A stretch of 60,380 bases of DNA from Pseudobdellovibrionaceae bacterium (GCA_013359135.1 JABWCN010000026.1:1-60380); one strand, 5' to 3'; positions 43,360 to 53,269 are shown, numbered from the stretch's first letter. A program made the numbers and translations. Notes: generated by a model not told the origin, from the letters alone.

Positions 43360-45552
43360 ATGGTTTTAAAGAAAAAAGTGCTCAAGAAAAAAAAAGTGAG
43401 TCATAGAGCCAAACTAGGCGTAAAAAACTTAAAAAGAAGAGTTATTATAAAAACTAAAATTCAGGCTCAAAGAGATGATAATCAAACTTTATTATCAAAA
43501 GAATACACCAATCGTGAAATTGGTTGGCTATATTTTAACTTCAGAGTGTTGCATGAGGCTCATGATACTCGTAATCCTTTACTGGAAAGGGTTAAGTTTT
43601 TATCAATTTCAAGCTCAAATTTAGATGAATTCATTATGAAAAGAGTGGGTCGTGTAAAAAAACAGTTGGCCTATGGAATTACAACACGAACATCTGATGG
43701 ATTAACTCCGACCCAACAAAGATTAGGTATTAGAAAAAACGTTCTTGAGATGATCAAGGAACAGGCTGCTTTATTCAAAACTTTAAAAATGGAGCTAAGC
43801 AATGAAAAAATCTATTTGCTCAAATGGAGTGAACTGACAGTTGTAGAGAAAGAGCATGTCAGAGAGTTTTATCTTAAAAATGTATTTCCAGTTTTAACGC
43901 CATTATCTGTTGATCCTGGACATCCATTTCCTTTTATCTCTAATTTATCAACATCACTTGGTGTGACCTTAAAGCATCCAGATCATGAAGAAAAATTGTT
44001 CGCGAGGGTTAAAGTTCCCAAAGTATTTCCCCAATGGATTCTTTTAGAAAGTGAAGTTGGAGAAAATAAATATGTCAGCTTAATTGATGTTATTATTGCA
44101 AATATTAAAGATTTATTTCCTTTGATGGAAGTACTTGGGGCCATGCCTTTTCGCCTGACTCGAAATGCAGACTTAGATTCAAACGAGGATGATTCTGAAG
44201 ATTTACTAGAAAAGATCGAAGAGGAAATAAGACAGCGAAGGTTTGCTGAAGTTGTCAGATTAGAACATGGTCCAAAACCAGATCCGTGGATGCTTAAATT
44301 TCTAATGGATGAATTAGAATTATCAGATGAAGATGTTTATGAACATCCAGGATTATTGGATTATACGGATTTGAATATTATTTATGAAGTGAATCGGAGT
44401 GATCTTAAGTACAAACCCTACGCACCAGTAACCCCACTGGTGTTTGGTGATGAAACTCAATCATTATTTGCGACGATAAAACTTCAGGATCAATTGATTC
44501 ATCATCCCTATGAAAGTTTTAGAAGCACTGTTGAAAGATTTGTAAAGGAAGCAAGTATTGATCCTAAAGTGCTTGCTATTAAGATGACCTTGTATAGGAC
44601 AGGTGATAATTCACCTTTTGTAAAGGCGCTCATACGTGCAGCTGAAGAAGGTAAACAGGTTGTTTGTTTGGTAGAGCTGAAAGCTCGTTTTGATGAAGAA
44701 CGAAATATCTATTGGGCACAAGCACTTGAAAATGCCGGAGTTCATGTGGTTTATGGTGTTGTTGGCTTAAAGACCCATGCTAAAACAACGTTAGTTGTTC
44801 GGCAAGAAAATGAAGGGCTTAAGTGCTATGCTCATATCGGTACTGGAAATTATAATTCGGGAACCTCAAGATTTTATTCTGATTATGGTTTATTAACGGC
44901 AAATGATACAATCACACAAGAGTTAGTTGAGTTTTTTCATTTTCTAACAGGTAGATCTTTAAAGAATAACTATCAGAATTTATTAATCGCCCCTATCAAC
45001 ATGTTTCAAAAATTTAAAAGTATGATTGAGCGTGAAACAGCGAATGCACGCCAAGGAAAACCAGCTCAAATTATCGCTAAATTTAATAGTATGGAAGAAA
45101 ATGAGATCACTTTAAAGCTGTATGAGGCATCTCAGGTTGGAGTCAGTATTGATTTGATTGTTAGAGGTTTTTGTTGTTTGCGTCCTGGAGTTTCAGGACA
45201 AAGTGAAAACATTCGAGTGATTTCAATAATCGGGCGTTTTTTAGAACATTCAAGATTATTTTACTTCAGAAATGGTAATGAAAATCCTCTCGATGGAGAT
45301 TTTTTCATTGGATCTGCAGATTGGATGCATCGAAATCTTCACGGACGTGTAGAAGCCATCGTACCTATATTTGATCGACAGTTAAAAGAAAAGCTTTGGC
45401 AAACTTTGGAGTTGTGTTTGACCGATGATAGACAGTCATGGCTAATGCAACCCGATGGTCGATATAAGAAAAGAGATTCTTCTGAAAGTGGAGTTCAACA
45501 TAAGTTGATGCAGATTGCAAAGCATAGTATTATTGCAGTTGAAGAGGGGTAA
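43360..45552 (+). CDS. ppk1: Polyphosphate kinase 1
   Basis: A 730-residue PPK1, which makes polyphosphate from ATP through an autophosphorylated histidine. After a basic N-terminal tail of about 45 residues come the N domain (NREIGWLYFNFRVLHEA), the head domain (GHPFPFISNLSTSLGV) and the two phospholipase D-like C-terminal domains. Active-site histidines are in LKTHAKTTLV (near residue 477) and DWMHRNLHGRVE (near 655). AAGGA precedes the ATG. sixA follows with one base between. Confidence 0.95.
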   Translation: MVLKKKVLKKKKVSHRAKLGVKNLKRRVIIKTKIQAQRDDNQTLLSKEYTNREIGWLYFNFRVLHEAHDTRNPLLERVKFLSISSSNLDEFIMKRVGRVKKQLAYGITTRTSDGLTPTQQRLGIRKNVLEMIKEQAALFKTLKMELSNEKIYLLKWSELTVVEKEHVREFYLKNVFPVLTPLSVDPGHPFPFISNLSTSLGVTLKHPDHEEKLFARVKVPKVFPQWILLESEVGENKYVSLIDVIIANIKDLFPLMEVLGAMPFRLTRNADLDSNEDDSEDLLEKIEEEIRQRRFAEVVRLEHGPKPDPWMLKFLMDELELSDEDVYEHPGLLDYTDLNIIYEVNRSDLKYKPYAPVTPLVFGDETQSLFATIKLQDQLIHHPYESFRSTVERFVKEASIDPKVLAIKMTLYRTGDNSPFVKALIRAAEEGKQVVCLVELKARFDEERNIYWAQALENAGVHVVYGVVGLKTHAKTTLVVRQENEGLKCYAHIGTGNYNSGTSRFYSDYGLLTANDTITQELVEFFHFLTGRSLKNNYQNLLIAPINMFQKFKSMIERETANARQGKPAQIIAKFNSMEENEITLKLYEASQVGVSIDLIVRGFCCLRPGVSGQSENIRVISIIGRFLEHSRLFYFRNGNENPLDGDFFIGSADWMHRNLHGRVEAIVPIFDRQLKEKLWQTLELCLTDDRQSWLMQPDGRYKKRDSSESGVQHKLMQIAKHSIIAVEEG

Positions 45553-45553
45553 T

Positions 45554-46066
45554 ATGTTTCTATATTTAATTAGACATGCCATTGCAGAAGAACGAGAGAT
45601 CTTTGCAAAAAAAAAATTGGAAGATAGTCTCAGGCCTCTGACTATAAAGGGAGAAAAAAAACTAAGTAAAATTATTATTAAGATTAAAAAAGATTTATCA
45701 GATGTCGATTTGATTGTGACGAGTCCTTTTTTGCGTACAAAACAGTCTGCAAAGATAATCTCGGACCTTTTGGGAAAAAAAAAAGTGATTGAAAGTGCAG
45801 AGCTAGTTCCTCATGCTACTCCAGAGGCATTTATCCCATGGCTTAAATCACATGGAAAAAGTCTAAAAAAAATAGTTGTTGTCGGACATGAACCTCATTT
45901 GAGTTCCCTTGGTAGTTATATTTTGACAGGAAAAACAGAAAGTTTTTTAGAATTAAAAAAATCGTCAATAGCACTTATAGAAACCGGAAGTTTTGAAGAG
46001 ATAACTCCTTCTAAGGCAAGCCTATTATGGTTGTTATCTCCAAAGCTTATTGATAAAATAGAGTAG
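45554..46066 (+). CDS. sixA: SixA-type phosphohistidine phosphatase
   Basis: A 170-residue histidine-phosphatase protein of the SixA kind. The catalytic RHG-type motif is LIRHAIAEE at residues 5-13 and the second histidine is in VVGHEPHLSS near residue 118; the TSPFLRTKQSA segment between is typical. The ATG at 45554 is supported by GAGGGG and starts one base after the ppk1 stop. The tight coupling suggests it acts with PPK1 or on a phosphohistidine linked to phosphate metabolism (inference). Confidence 0.88.
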   Translation: MFLYLIRHAIAEEREIFAKKKLEDSLRPLTIKGEKKLSKIIIKIKKDLSDVDLIVTSPFLRTKQSAKIISDLLGKKKVIESAELVPHATPEAFIPWLKSHGKSLKKIVVVGHEPHLSSLGSYILTGKTESFLELKKSSIALIETGSFEEITPSKASLLWLLSPKLIDKIE

Positions 46067-46088
46067 TCTGATAAACTTTATCGATGAT

Positions 46089-47405
46089 TTAATTTTCACG
46101 CACCAATTTCTCTGCATGTTCTATTCTTTGCTGAATGACAATTTCCTCGGGGGTCAGTTGTTCTATAGACTTTCTACGGAATAGAAAGTTTTTTAGGCGG
46201 TCTATTCTAGATGGCACAAAAATATTACGTCGATCTTGTGCTTTCTCCATTCGATTCAAAATATTTGATAAGTTTGTATTCAATTGTAATTTTAAATCTT
46301 GAGTAATACTTGAAAGAAAGTTTTGAAATTCCTCATAGGTTTTTTCAGATAAAATCATCCACTTAGAATTTTTTAAGGTATTCAAACTACTTTCTAGAGA
46401 TGAATTTAAAAAAATATACGGACGACTGTCGCGCTTTACCCCGCCAGTAGAAGTATTTCCTCGGTAAATAGATTTTAATTCACCAGCAATTTTTACATAT
46501 GCTGGAACTGGTGCATAAGATTGAGACAGTTCATATTGTATATCTCTGTCAGAATTATTCCTAACAAGTTCACTGTTTTCGTAAAGTTGCCGGCCCAATC
46601 GACCAAGTTTAATTTTGGTATCTGCATCAAGATAGAAGCCTGCTAAGTTAGAAATTTCATCAATTATGGAAACTATCAACTGGTTAACTTTTTCAGCATC
46701 GGTTGGATTTGAATTTTGAATGTGGTTGGCAAATTCTTGAAGAATTTCAAGACGTTTTCTGGTCGCTGAAGTAAGCTCATTGGGTATAAAGAATCCTTGT
46801 AGGGCGTGACCGGCGATATCATGGAAAAAGTGTTTTTGCTTTAAAGAAATAGGAATACGAGAGTTTTTTATGAACTCGTGTCTGTAGATTCTTGGATCCA
46901 CTAATCCTTCCACTGTAGGATAAAGTCCTATTAGAATTCTTCTTGGATCATTTTCTGGCAAACTAGCGTTAAATTTTTTGATCGCATTGCTAATTTCTAA
47001 CCCACTTGGAACAATGACATGATTAGCATCTAGAACTTGATACCCAAAAAAATAGGCTGCCTTCTTTCCTAAAAGTGACGAATACATTCGCAGGTCTTGA
47101 ACTAGATCACCACCTTCTTCGGTGAAATCCTTTATGTAGTCATGCCAGGCTACTTTAGTTTTTATTACGTAGCGTTTTCCTCCATGAATGCCTTCACGAA
47201 CTTCAGTTAATGTGAATACATCAGAACCAATATGAGTATGACTGTCTTTAACATCTTTAGCTCTTAATAGTTTTTCAGAGTAAAACTCCCAACATAAGTT
47301 GGAAGTAAATCCTAATGAACTGTTTACAGAAAGCAATATAATACAGATGATAGTAAGCCAATTTTTGTCAGACAGTTGTAATGTAGGTTTTGAAAAATAA
47401 CTCAT
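46089..47405 (-). CDS. Secreted protein with HDxxGH motif, unknown
   Basis: A 438-residue protein with a membrane-directed N-terminus (hydrophobic residues 16-32, probably a signal peptide). No family is recognised. The central segment KHFFHDIAGHALQGF near residue 195 resembles metal-binding HDxxGH/HExxGH sites, and a long helical region follows with several acidic residues. The C-terminal 100 residues are helical and charged. The ATG at 47405 was chosen over an adjacent TTG. It lies 92 bases downstream of the prolyl oligopeptidase gene and converges with sixA. Confidence 0.65.
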   Translation of the reverse strand: MSYFSKPTLQLSDKNWLTIICIILLSVNSSLGFTSNLCWEFYSEKLLRAKDVKDSHTHIGSDVFTLTEVREGIHGGKRYVIKTKVAWHDYIKDFTEEGGDLVQDLRMYSSLLGKKAAYFFGYQVLDANHVIVPSGLEISNAIKKFNASLPENDPRRILIGLYPTVEGLVDPRIYRHEFIKNSRIPISLKQKHFFHDIAGHALQGFFIPNELTSATRKRLEILQEFANHIQNSNPTDAEKVNQLIVSIIDEISNLAGFYLDADTKIKLGRLGRQLYENSELVRNNSDRDIQYELSQSYAPVPAYVKIAGELKSIYRGNTSTGGVKRDSRPYIFLNSSLESSLNTLKNSKWMILSEKTYEEFQNFLSSITQDLKLQLNTNLSNILNRMEKAQDRRNIFVPSRIDRLKNFLFRRKSIEQLTPEEIVIQQRIEHAEKLVREN

Positions 47406-47497
47406 CAAGTGAACCCAATGCTATTTTAGTTTTTATTAACAGATAAACAGCAAGTGACTGGCCAATAGTTATCATCTTGAGTAACCTATAGAGATTT

Positions 47498-49567
47498 TTA
47501 ATTCATTAATTGTTTTATCAAGTAACTAAGTTCTAGACTGCGCCTCAAGATACGATCATTTAGATCGGCATCAGCTGCGTGTCCTCCAGCCGTGTTTTCG
47601 TAGTAGTATACTTTGTGACCTAGGTCTTCCATTTTAGCAGCCATTTTTCGAGCATGGCCAGGGTGCACGCGATCATCTTTTGTCGATGTGATAAATAAAG
47701 GAACTGGATAACTCTTCTCTCTTTCAATATTTTGAAAGGGAGAATATTTCTTAATAACTGCTCTCATTTGAGGATCATCAGGATTTCCATATTCATTGAT
47801 CCACGAATTTCCAGCTAAAAGTTGATGGTAGCGTAGCATATCAAGAAGAGGTACTTGGCATATAACAGCTTTGAATAGTTCTGGTCTTTGAGTGAATGTG
47901 GCACCAACTAAAAGTCCACCATTGCTGCCCCCCATGATACCTAGTTTTTGAGGAGTTGTTATATTGTTATTAATAAGGTCTTCTGCAACAGCAATAAAAT
48001 CATCAAAGACATTTTGTTTTTTTTCTTTGATTCCATCTAAATGCCATTTTGGACCAAATTCACCACCACCACGGAGGTTAGAAAGTACATAAACACCTCC
48101 GCGACTTAACCAAGATTTACCTAGAATAGAAATATAATAAGGAAGTTCAGAAGCCTCAAAACCGCCATAGCCATAAAGTAAAGTGGGATTATTTTTGCTA
48201 TTTAGAGTTTTTTTATGGCGAATAAGGTAGTAAGGAATTTTTGTTCCATCCTTGCTCGTTGCCATTTTTTGTTCCACAGTAAGATCCTTGCTGTTGAATT
48301 GGACAGGCAGAGATTTTATAGTTTTAAAAACTAACTTATGTTTTTTATCATGAGACCCTAGAAGTAAGCTTGTTGGGGTAAGAAAACTTTCATAAGAAAT
48401 AATGAACTTGTCATCAAAAGTATCAGAATAAACAGGAGCTATAGTACCTGCATTTGGCAGATCTATTTTCTGTAATATCCAATTTTTTTTCTTATCTAGA
48501 AGTATTTCATACAAAACGCTTTGGACTTGTTTTAAGCTTGTCAGATAAAGATGATTTTTGGTTGCTATGATATCGTCAAAAGCCTCTCCCTCGCTGGGTT
48601 GAAATAAAACTTTTATGTCAGAAAAGTAATCTTTTGAAGCATCGGTCGGGCTTTTGCGAAATTGAATCGAACATATACTTCCTGAGGGTATAGTCTGTGT
48701 ACCTTGAGTGAGTGGTGTTCTTATTAGAAAAAACAACTCACCATTTTTAATGGTTAAGACTTTAGCATCATCAGGAATCGGAATCTTTAATAATTTTTTT
48801 GATTCAGTATAAATAAATTTTTCTGAAGTAAAAAAAGAATAATAGCGATAGATTAAATGTAACGCACCTGATTTTTCAAAATGACTCCAGCTTGTAACGG
48901 AAACATCTTGCTCTTCTCCTCTGAAGATCTCTTCAGAAGACTCAAGTGGTTGTCCTCGTTTCCAAATTTTAATAATTTTGGGATAGCCAGAAAGAGTAAG
49001 GCTTCCTTTTCCCCAGTCTTTGCCGACAAAAAGTTGATTTTCATTGATCCAGTTAACTCTGTTTTTACCTTCTGGAAGAGTGAAGCCATTAATTACAAAG
49101 TTTTGAGTTTTTAAGTCAAACTCTCTGGTAACATAAGCATCTTTACCACCATCAGAGAGGTAAACTAAGCACTTTTCATATTTAGGAGGTAAGCACTCGT
49201 AGCCCTTCCAAACCCAATTTTTATTTTCTTGTTTTGACAGCTTATCCAGATCTAAAATGGTTTCCCATTGAGGAGATTTATTTTCATAATTTTTTAATGA
49301 TGTTTTGCGCCAGATGCCCTTAACATATTGTTCATCTTGCCAAAAATTATAGACCATATTGTTAAGAAGTACTGGGTAAGGAATTCGTTCTTTAGAGTGA
49401 ACGATTTCTCGAACTTCATTTTCAATAGTTTTGTACTCAGGATGATTAGCTATCTTTTTTTGAGTCTCTTCGTTATGCTGTTTGACCCAGTTCAGTGCTT
49501 TTTCTCCTTCTATATCTTCAAGCCAGAGATACTTTTCATCTGAAACTTTATGACTTGAACAGCCCAA
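47498..49567 (-). CDS. Prolyl oligopeptidase family serine peptidase (S9A), N-terminus frameshifted
   Basis: A 689-residue S9A peptidase that cleaves peptides after proline. The N-terminal half is the beta-propeller (from DEKYLWLEDIEGEKALNWVKQHN); the C-terminal half is an alpha/beta hydrolase. The nucleophile is the Ser in MGGSNGGLL near residue 545, the Asp is in TKDDRVHPGHA and the His in AGGHAADAD. This frame begins at a TTG inside what looks like a signal peptide. An ATG at 49614 with AAGGA upstream encodes a lipoprotein-type signal ending LTLGC, but it is one base out of frame across a 9-base homopolymer. The true gene is probably 47498-49614. Confidence 0.85.
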   Translation of the reverse strand: MGCSSHKVSDEKYLWLEDIEGEKALNWVKQHNEETQKKIANHPEYKTIENEVREIVHSKERIPYPVLLNNMVYNFWQDEQYVKGIWRKTSLKNYENKSPQWETILDLDKLSKQENKNWVWKGYECLPPKYEKCLVYLSDGGKDAYVTREFDLKTQNFVINGFTLPEGKNRVNWINENQLFVGKDWGKGSLTLSGYPKIIKIWKRGQPLESSEEIFRGEEQDVSVTSWSHFEKSGALHLIYRYYSFFTSEKFIYTESKKLLKIPIPDDAKVLTIKNGELFFLIRTPLTQGTQTIPSGSICSIQFRKSPTDASKDYFSDIKVLFQPSEGEAFDDIIATKNHLYLTSLKQVQSVLYEILLDKKKNWILQKIDLPNAGTIAPVYSDTFDDKFIISYESFLTPTSLLLGSHDKKHKLVFKTIKSLPVQFNSKDLTVEQKMATSKDGTKIPYYLIRHKKTLNSKNNPTLLYGYGGFEASELPYYISILGKSWLSRGGVYVLSNLRGGGEFGPKWHLDGIKEKKQNVFDDFIAVAEDLINNNITTPQKLGIMGGSNGGLLVGATFTQRPELFKAVICQVPLLDMLRYHQLLAGNSWINEYGNPDDPQMRAVIKKYSPFQNIEREKSYPVPLFITSTKDDRVHPGHARKMAAKMEDLGHKVYYYENTAGGHAADADLNDRILRRSLELSYLIKQLMN

Positions 49568-49571
49568 GGTT

Positions 49572-49580
49572 AAAAAAAAA
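49572..49580 (-). repeat. Nine-base homopolymer at a signal-peptide frameshift
   Basis: Nine A on the plus strand (nine T in the coding strand) lie in the signal sequence of the prolyl oligopeptidase. With ten T the frame would run unbroken from the ATG at 49614; with nine it stops at TAA inside the tract. Confidence 0.8.
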
Positions 49581-49655
49581 CAAAGAATAAAATTTGGTGG
49601 TACTTGATTTTCATTTGAGTCCTTTACTGTATAAAATGAATTTGTCTTATAATAA

Positions 49656-51686
49656 TTAAAAACCCAGTTTCTTTTTTAAATCCTCAGCTGATTTTTTTAG
49701 TTCTGATTCGACTTTCTTTTTAGCTTCATTTTCAGCCTTTTTCTTTTCAGCTTCAGCTTTACGTTCAAAATCTTTTTTAGCCTCTTCTGTTTTGTTTTCT
49801 GCTAACTTCTTTTGACCCTCTGCTTGAACTTGGAGTTTTTGGATTTCACTTTGAATTTGATCTTTAAAGATTTTAACTTGTTTTTCAATAGCTTCTTTTT
49901 GTTTTTCAATTTCTGCATCAACAAGAGCCTTTATTTTTTTCCTAGCTTCGTCAATTTTAGCTTGAATTTCTTTTTCAAAACCTTTTTGGATTTTGCCTCC
50001 TAGGTCTGATTCAATATCTAAATCAACAGATGGCAGAATGCCTTTTCCTGAGGCTATCAGATTGGTGGTTTTTGCAGTGGAAAATACATTTTTTAGAATG
50101 CTTTCAACATCTTTATTTTTGGCCTGAACAGCGTAGTCTATTTCTCTAAATTCGTTCTCTACCTTTAATGTTAAATTTTTGTAATTTAGTAAATGCAGTT
50201 GAGACTTCAAACTGCCTTTGGCTTTATCAAAGCTTAATTGAATTTCTTCTGAGTTAATCAGTTCTTTTTGAGATAAGGGATAGCTATCAACGGTTAGGTT
50301 TAAATCAATTTGGGAATCTTTTTTGGTATTATCTATGGTCAGCTGAGTTTTGAAACCTAGAATTTCTTCTGCTGGAAAGTCTCCAGACAAGGTGGCAATG
50401 GTGGGCTTGCCAATTAAAGATTGATTAGAGGTGATATTTTCAATTTCACCTTTTATATTACCCATTTGATGAAATGAGCTTAACGGCAAGGAACTATCTG
50501 GTGTCATACTATTCATCACAAAACGAGATGTTACCAATGTTTTTTTGATCCAAAATAAAGGATAGGAATTAGGTTTTCCAAATTCATAAACGACACCTTT
50601 TTCTCTTGGTTTTGGTTGGATTTGAATTTCAGGTTCTTCTTTATTTTTTTTAAGTAAATTAGGAGGTGCATACTTATTTACTAGTGACTTATAGTGATTT
50701 ATTTTTCCTAAGTAGGGTCCCGTGTAGCGCTTAAAAAGTGCTACAGCTATGGATTTCGCATCAATTTTGGGAATTTTAAAATGAGCCTCTAGATCTTTGA
50801 TATCTTTTTCTATCTGATTTTTAATTTCTTTTAATCCCTCATCTGTAAATTTGATGTCAGCATCTAAACTTGTCTTAGCTATGTTAATTTCTTTAATTTT
50901 ATTGTTGGCTTCATCTAGATTTTTTTGAATTTCTTTAACGCTTTGGTTGAGCTCATCTAAATTGTTAAACCCACTTGTTTTGACTTTTTTTAGATTATCA
51001 CCAATAGCTTGAAATTCAGCGGCTTTGGGGAGTTTTTTAATTCTTTCTTCCCAGTCTTTTTGTTTTGCCTTCAGAGATTCTTCAAAGGTTTTCATTTTTT
51101 CTTTTGAAATAATTTGTCCTTTAAGTTTATCTAATTCTCCTTGCTGAGATCCTCCAGACATCAAGTTGGCAATGTTTCCAAGAACATTGTCTTGATACTC
51201 TGTTTTTGCTTTTTCAAGAGCTTCCTCTTTTAGCTTATCTGCTTCTTTTTTGATGGCACTTTCTTTTTCTGGTTCAGGAGGTTTGACTTTGCCTGGATAT
51301 TTTCTTTTTTGGTCAAAACCGATGTTTTCAACAGCCGCCTCTTCCACCACGAACTTAGCTCTTAGTAATGCATCCCAAAGCAAAGAAAAACGTATTTCGC
51401 CAATGACTAAGTTATTGTGAGAAGGCCTTTCTGGATTTGTTAACTCTATACCTGAAATTTTCAATGAGGCTTTAGTAAAACTAGTTTCTACCTTTGCAAT
51501 ATTTACCTCTGCACCGAGACTATGATAGCCAATCAATTCCATCAGATTTTTTAAATGAAGGTCAAAAAAGAGTTTGAAGTAGAAAAAAATAACGGCAGTA
51601 AAGATAATGAAAGGAATAATCGCTTCCCAACGAATAGGGCCTTTATTTTTGATTTTTTTTTCTGTTTTAAGATTTGTATCAGTCAT
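49656..51686 (-). CDS. TIGR03545-type envelope protein
   Basis: A 676-residue protein with one N-terminal membrane helix (about 22-42, AIIPFIIFTAVIFFYFKLFF) and a large periplasmic part. Residues 50-125 look like the AsmA-type start of lipid-transport proteins (VNIAKVETSFTKASLKISGIELTNP). Long coiled-coil stretches lie near 140-310 and 570-676 (lysine/glutamate heptads), with a beta-rich region between. This pattern and the adjacent partner fit the uncharacterised family pair TIGR03545/TIGR03546. AAAGGA precedes the start, 12 bases after the partner gene. A role in envelope lipid or LPS handling is inference. Confidence 0.75.
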   Translation of the reverse strand: MTDTNLKTEKKIKNKGPIRWEAIIPFIIFTAVIFFYFKLFFDLHLKNLMELIGYHSLGAEVNIAKVETSFTKASLKISGIELTNPERPSHNNLVIGEIRFSLLWDALLRAKFVVEEAAVENIGFDQKRKYPGKVKPPEPEKESAIKKEADKLKEEALEKAKTEYQDNVLGNIANLMSGGSQQGELDKLKGQIISKEKMKTFEESLKAKQKDWEERIKKLPKAAEFQAIGDNLKKVKTSGFNNLDELNQSVKEIQKNLDEANNKIKEINIAKTSLDADIKFTDEGLKEIKNQIEKDIKDLEAHFKIPKIDAKSIAVALFKRYTGPYLGKINHYKSLVNKYAPPNLLKKNKEEPEIQIQPKPREKGVVYEFGKPNSYPLFWIKKTLVTSRFVMNSMTPDSSLPLSSFHQMGNIKGEIENITSNQSLIGKPTIATLSGDFPAEEILGFKTQLTIDNTKKDSQIDLNLTVDSYPLSQKELINSEEIQLSFDKAKGSLKSQLHLLNYKNLTLKVENEFREIDYAVQAKNKDVESILKNVFSTAKTTNLIASGKGILPSVDLDIESDLGGKIQKGFEKEIQAKIDEARKKIKALVDAEIEKQKEAIEKQVKIFKDQIQSEIQKLQVQAEGQKKLAENKTEEAKKDFERKAEAEKKKAENEAKKKVESELKKSAEDLKKKLGF

Positions 51687-51698
51687 TTTAAAAATCCT

Positions 51699-52223
51699 TT
51701 ATCCGTAAAGTTGATCGTATTTGGTGTACCAGTTATAAAGAGATGTGGCAGCAAAGGCTTTCCAGAATTTAGTTTGTTTCAATTTCTCTACGACGGCAAT
51801 TCGGTATTTAATGATTAAAGCTCTAAATACAAAAAATAAAATAGGTGCTAAAAGTAGGGATAAAATTAGAGATCCCATAACTAAACTGTTATTGAAGCGA
51901 GTAAACGGAATAATTGGCATATTATACATTTCCACAAAAATATCTCTTAGCCCTTCATTTTCTAAAACCCAGCGACCAATAGGGTCACAGACGGGGTCTA
52001 ATAAAAAACCAACGAATTTGAAAAAAAAGGCACTCAAGAATGCGGCTCCCAATTGAATACGAAAAATAAAAACCAAGGTCAAAACTAATACTGTTTGTAA
52101 AGAGAGAAAAGGAGCCAATCCAAGTATTAGTCCACAGGCAAGACCGCTAGCTAATTGATTATGGCCAGTATCTGAGTTCAGCAGTTTTAGAAAATTAAAA
52201 AGTTGCTTTAATAAAAGAGTCAT
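51699..52223 (-). CDS. TIGR03546-type membrane protein (DUF2062-like)
   Basis: A 174-residue membrane protein with three or four helices (about 25-55, 60-80 and 115-140). The segment ASGLACGLILGLAPFLSLQTVLV near residue 25 resembles the conserved helix of DUF2062 proteins, which are linked with polysaccharide and envelope synthesis. The pairing with the downstream TIGR03545-type gene is characteristic. AAAGGA lies seven bases before the ATG. It follows the flippase-like gene by 41 bases. Confidence 0.75.
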   Translation of the reverse strand: MTLLLKQLFNFLKLLNSDTGHNQLASGLACGLILGLAPFLSLQTVLVLTLVFIFRIQLGAAFLSAFFFKFVGFLLDPVCDPIGRWVLENEGLRDIFVEMYNMPIIPFTRFNNSLVMGSLILSLLLAPILFFVFRALIIKYRIAVVEKLKQTKFWKAFAATSLYNWYTKYDQLYG

Positions 52224-52264
52224 GAAAATTCCTTTCAGCGATTTGCTCTTACTGTCAGTTTTTC

Positions 52265-53269
52265 TTAGGTATTTATTTCTGCTTCATTGATCTTCTGAGA
52301 ATGATCTTTCCTTTGCAAATAAAAAAAAGCACCAACAAGACCAAAAAAAAGTTGTAACATCTGATAAATGGTAATGACTAAGGGACCAAACTCACTTGTG
52401 GAGTTTAGATAAGCATTGTAGAGAAAATAAAATGCTGCCTGACCAACGCCAACCCCTGCTGGTGAAATGGGAATTGCTGTGGCCATAAAACCAATAGGTG
52501 TAACTATGAAATAAGTTGTTAATGGAATCAATTTTCCAGAGGCAGAATATTGACCAATAACATACATAATAAAAACAGCAACGATTTGAGCCAGAATACT
52601 TAATCCAAAAACTTTAAAGAGCAATTTTTTTTCAGTTCCATACAACTGGCCTGACTGGTAGAGTTTCAAAAACTTTTGTTTCAAGGGTAAAAAATCAATA
52701 AACTTAGTTACAAGGGCAACCATTCTGCTATTTGTAGAAAATAAACAAAATAAGCCAAAAGTGAAAAGCAAAAAGATTAGACCAAAAGCATAATACAATT
52801 TACTTAAAATAGCACCAGACATCACATGTTGAAAATCAAGAGTCATCACAAATAAGGCCATGAAAACGATTGTGAAAAGCCCAAGCAAGCGATCAATAAA
52901 AACACTAGAGACAGCAAGTGCCTTTGATGTGGGATTGTCCTTATAAAAATAAAAAGCTTTGACCAGGTCGCCCCCAACTCCACCAGGCATGGCAAAGTTA
53001 AAAAAGGTTCCAATTAAAGTCAGTTTGAATAGATCGAAGGTTTTTGGGTGGGAGTTTTGTGTTTGTAATAACAAACGCCAACGTTCACTCAAAATGAAAA
53101 GATTAACTCCACTTAACACTACAGCTATTAAAATAAAATCAGGCTTTAAAACCTCTTTGATGGCAATAAAATTAAACTTCCCTTGGGTTGCCAGCCAATA
53201 GATAATCCCGCCAGCAATCAACAATTTTATAAAGAGAGATAGATATTTTTTTAACTTCATCGTGTCCAT
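52265..53269 (-). CDS. Flippase-like membrane protein (UPF0104/LPG synthase TM family)
   Basis: A 334-residue integral membrane protein with about eight helices. The family's conserved segments are visible: SERWRLLLQTQ near residue 61, TLIGTFFNFAMPGGVGGDLVKAFYFYKD near 85, SSVFIDRLLGLF near 121 and the C-terminal PISPAGVGVGQAAFYFLY near 275. Relatives move lipids or lipid-linked sugars or form the membrane half of phosphatidylglycerol lysyltransferase. The soluble acyltransferase part is absent. An alternative ATG lies nine bases downstream. With kdsA and an amino-sugar aminotransferase upstream, a role in LPS or lipid export is plausible. Confidence 0.85.
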   Translation of the reverse strand: MDTMKLKKYLSLFIKLLIAGGIIYWLATQGKFNFIAIKEVLKPDFILIAVVLSGVNLFILSERWRLLLQTQNSHPKTFDLFKLTLIGTFFNFAMPGGVGGDLVKAFYFYKDNPTSKALAVSSVFIDRLLGLFTIVFMALFVMTLDFQHVMSGAILSKLYYAFGLIFLLFTFGLFCLFSTNSRMVALVTKFIDFLPLKQKFLKLYQSGQLYGTEKKLLFKVFGLSILAQIVAVFIMYVIGQYSASGKLIPLTTYFIVTPIGFMATAIPISPAGVGVGQAAFYFLYNAYLNSTSEFGPLVITIYQMLQLFFGLVGAFFYLQRKDHSQKINEAEINT

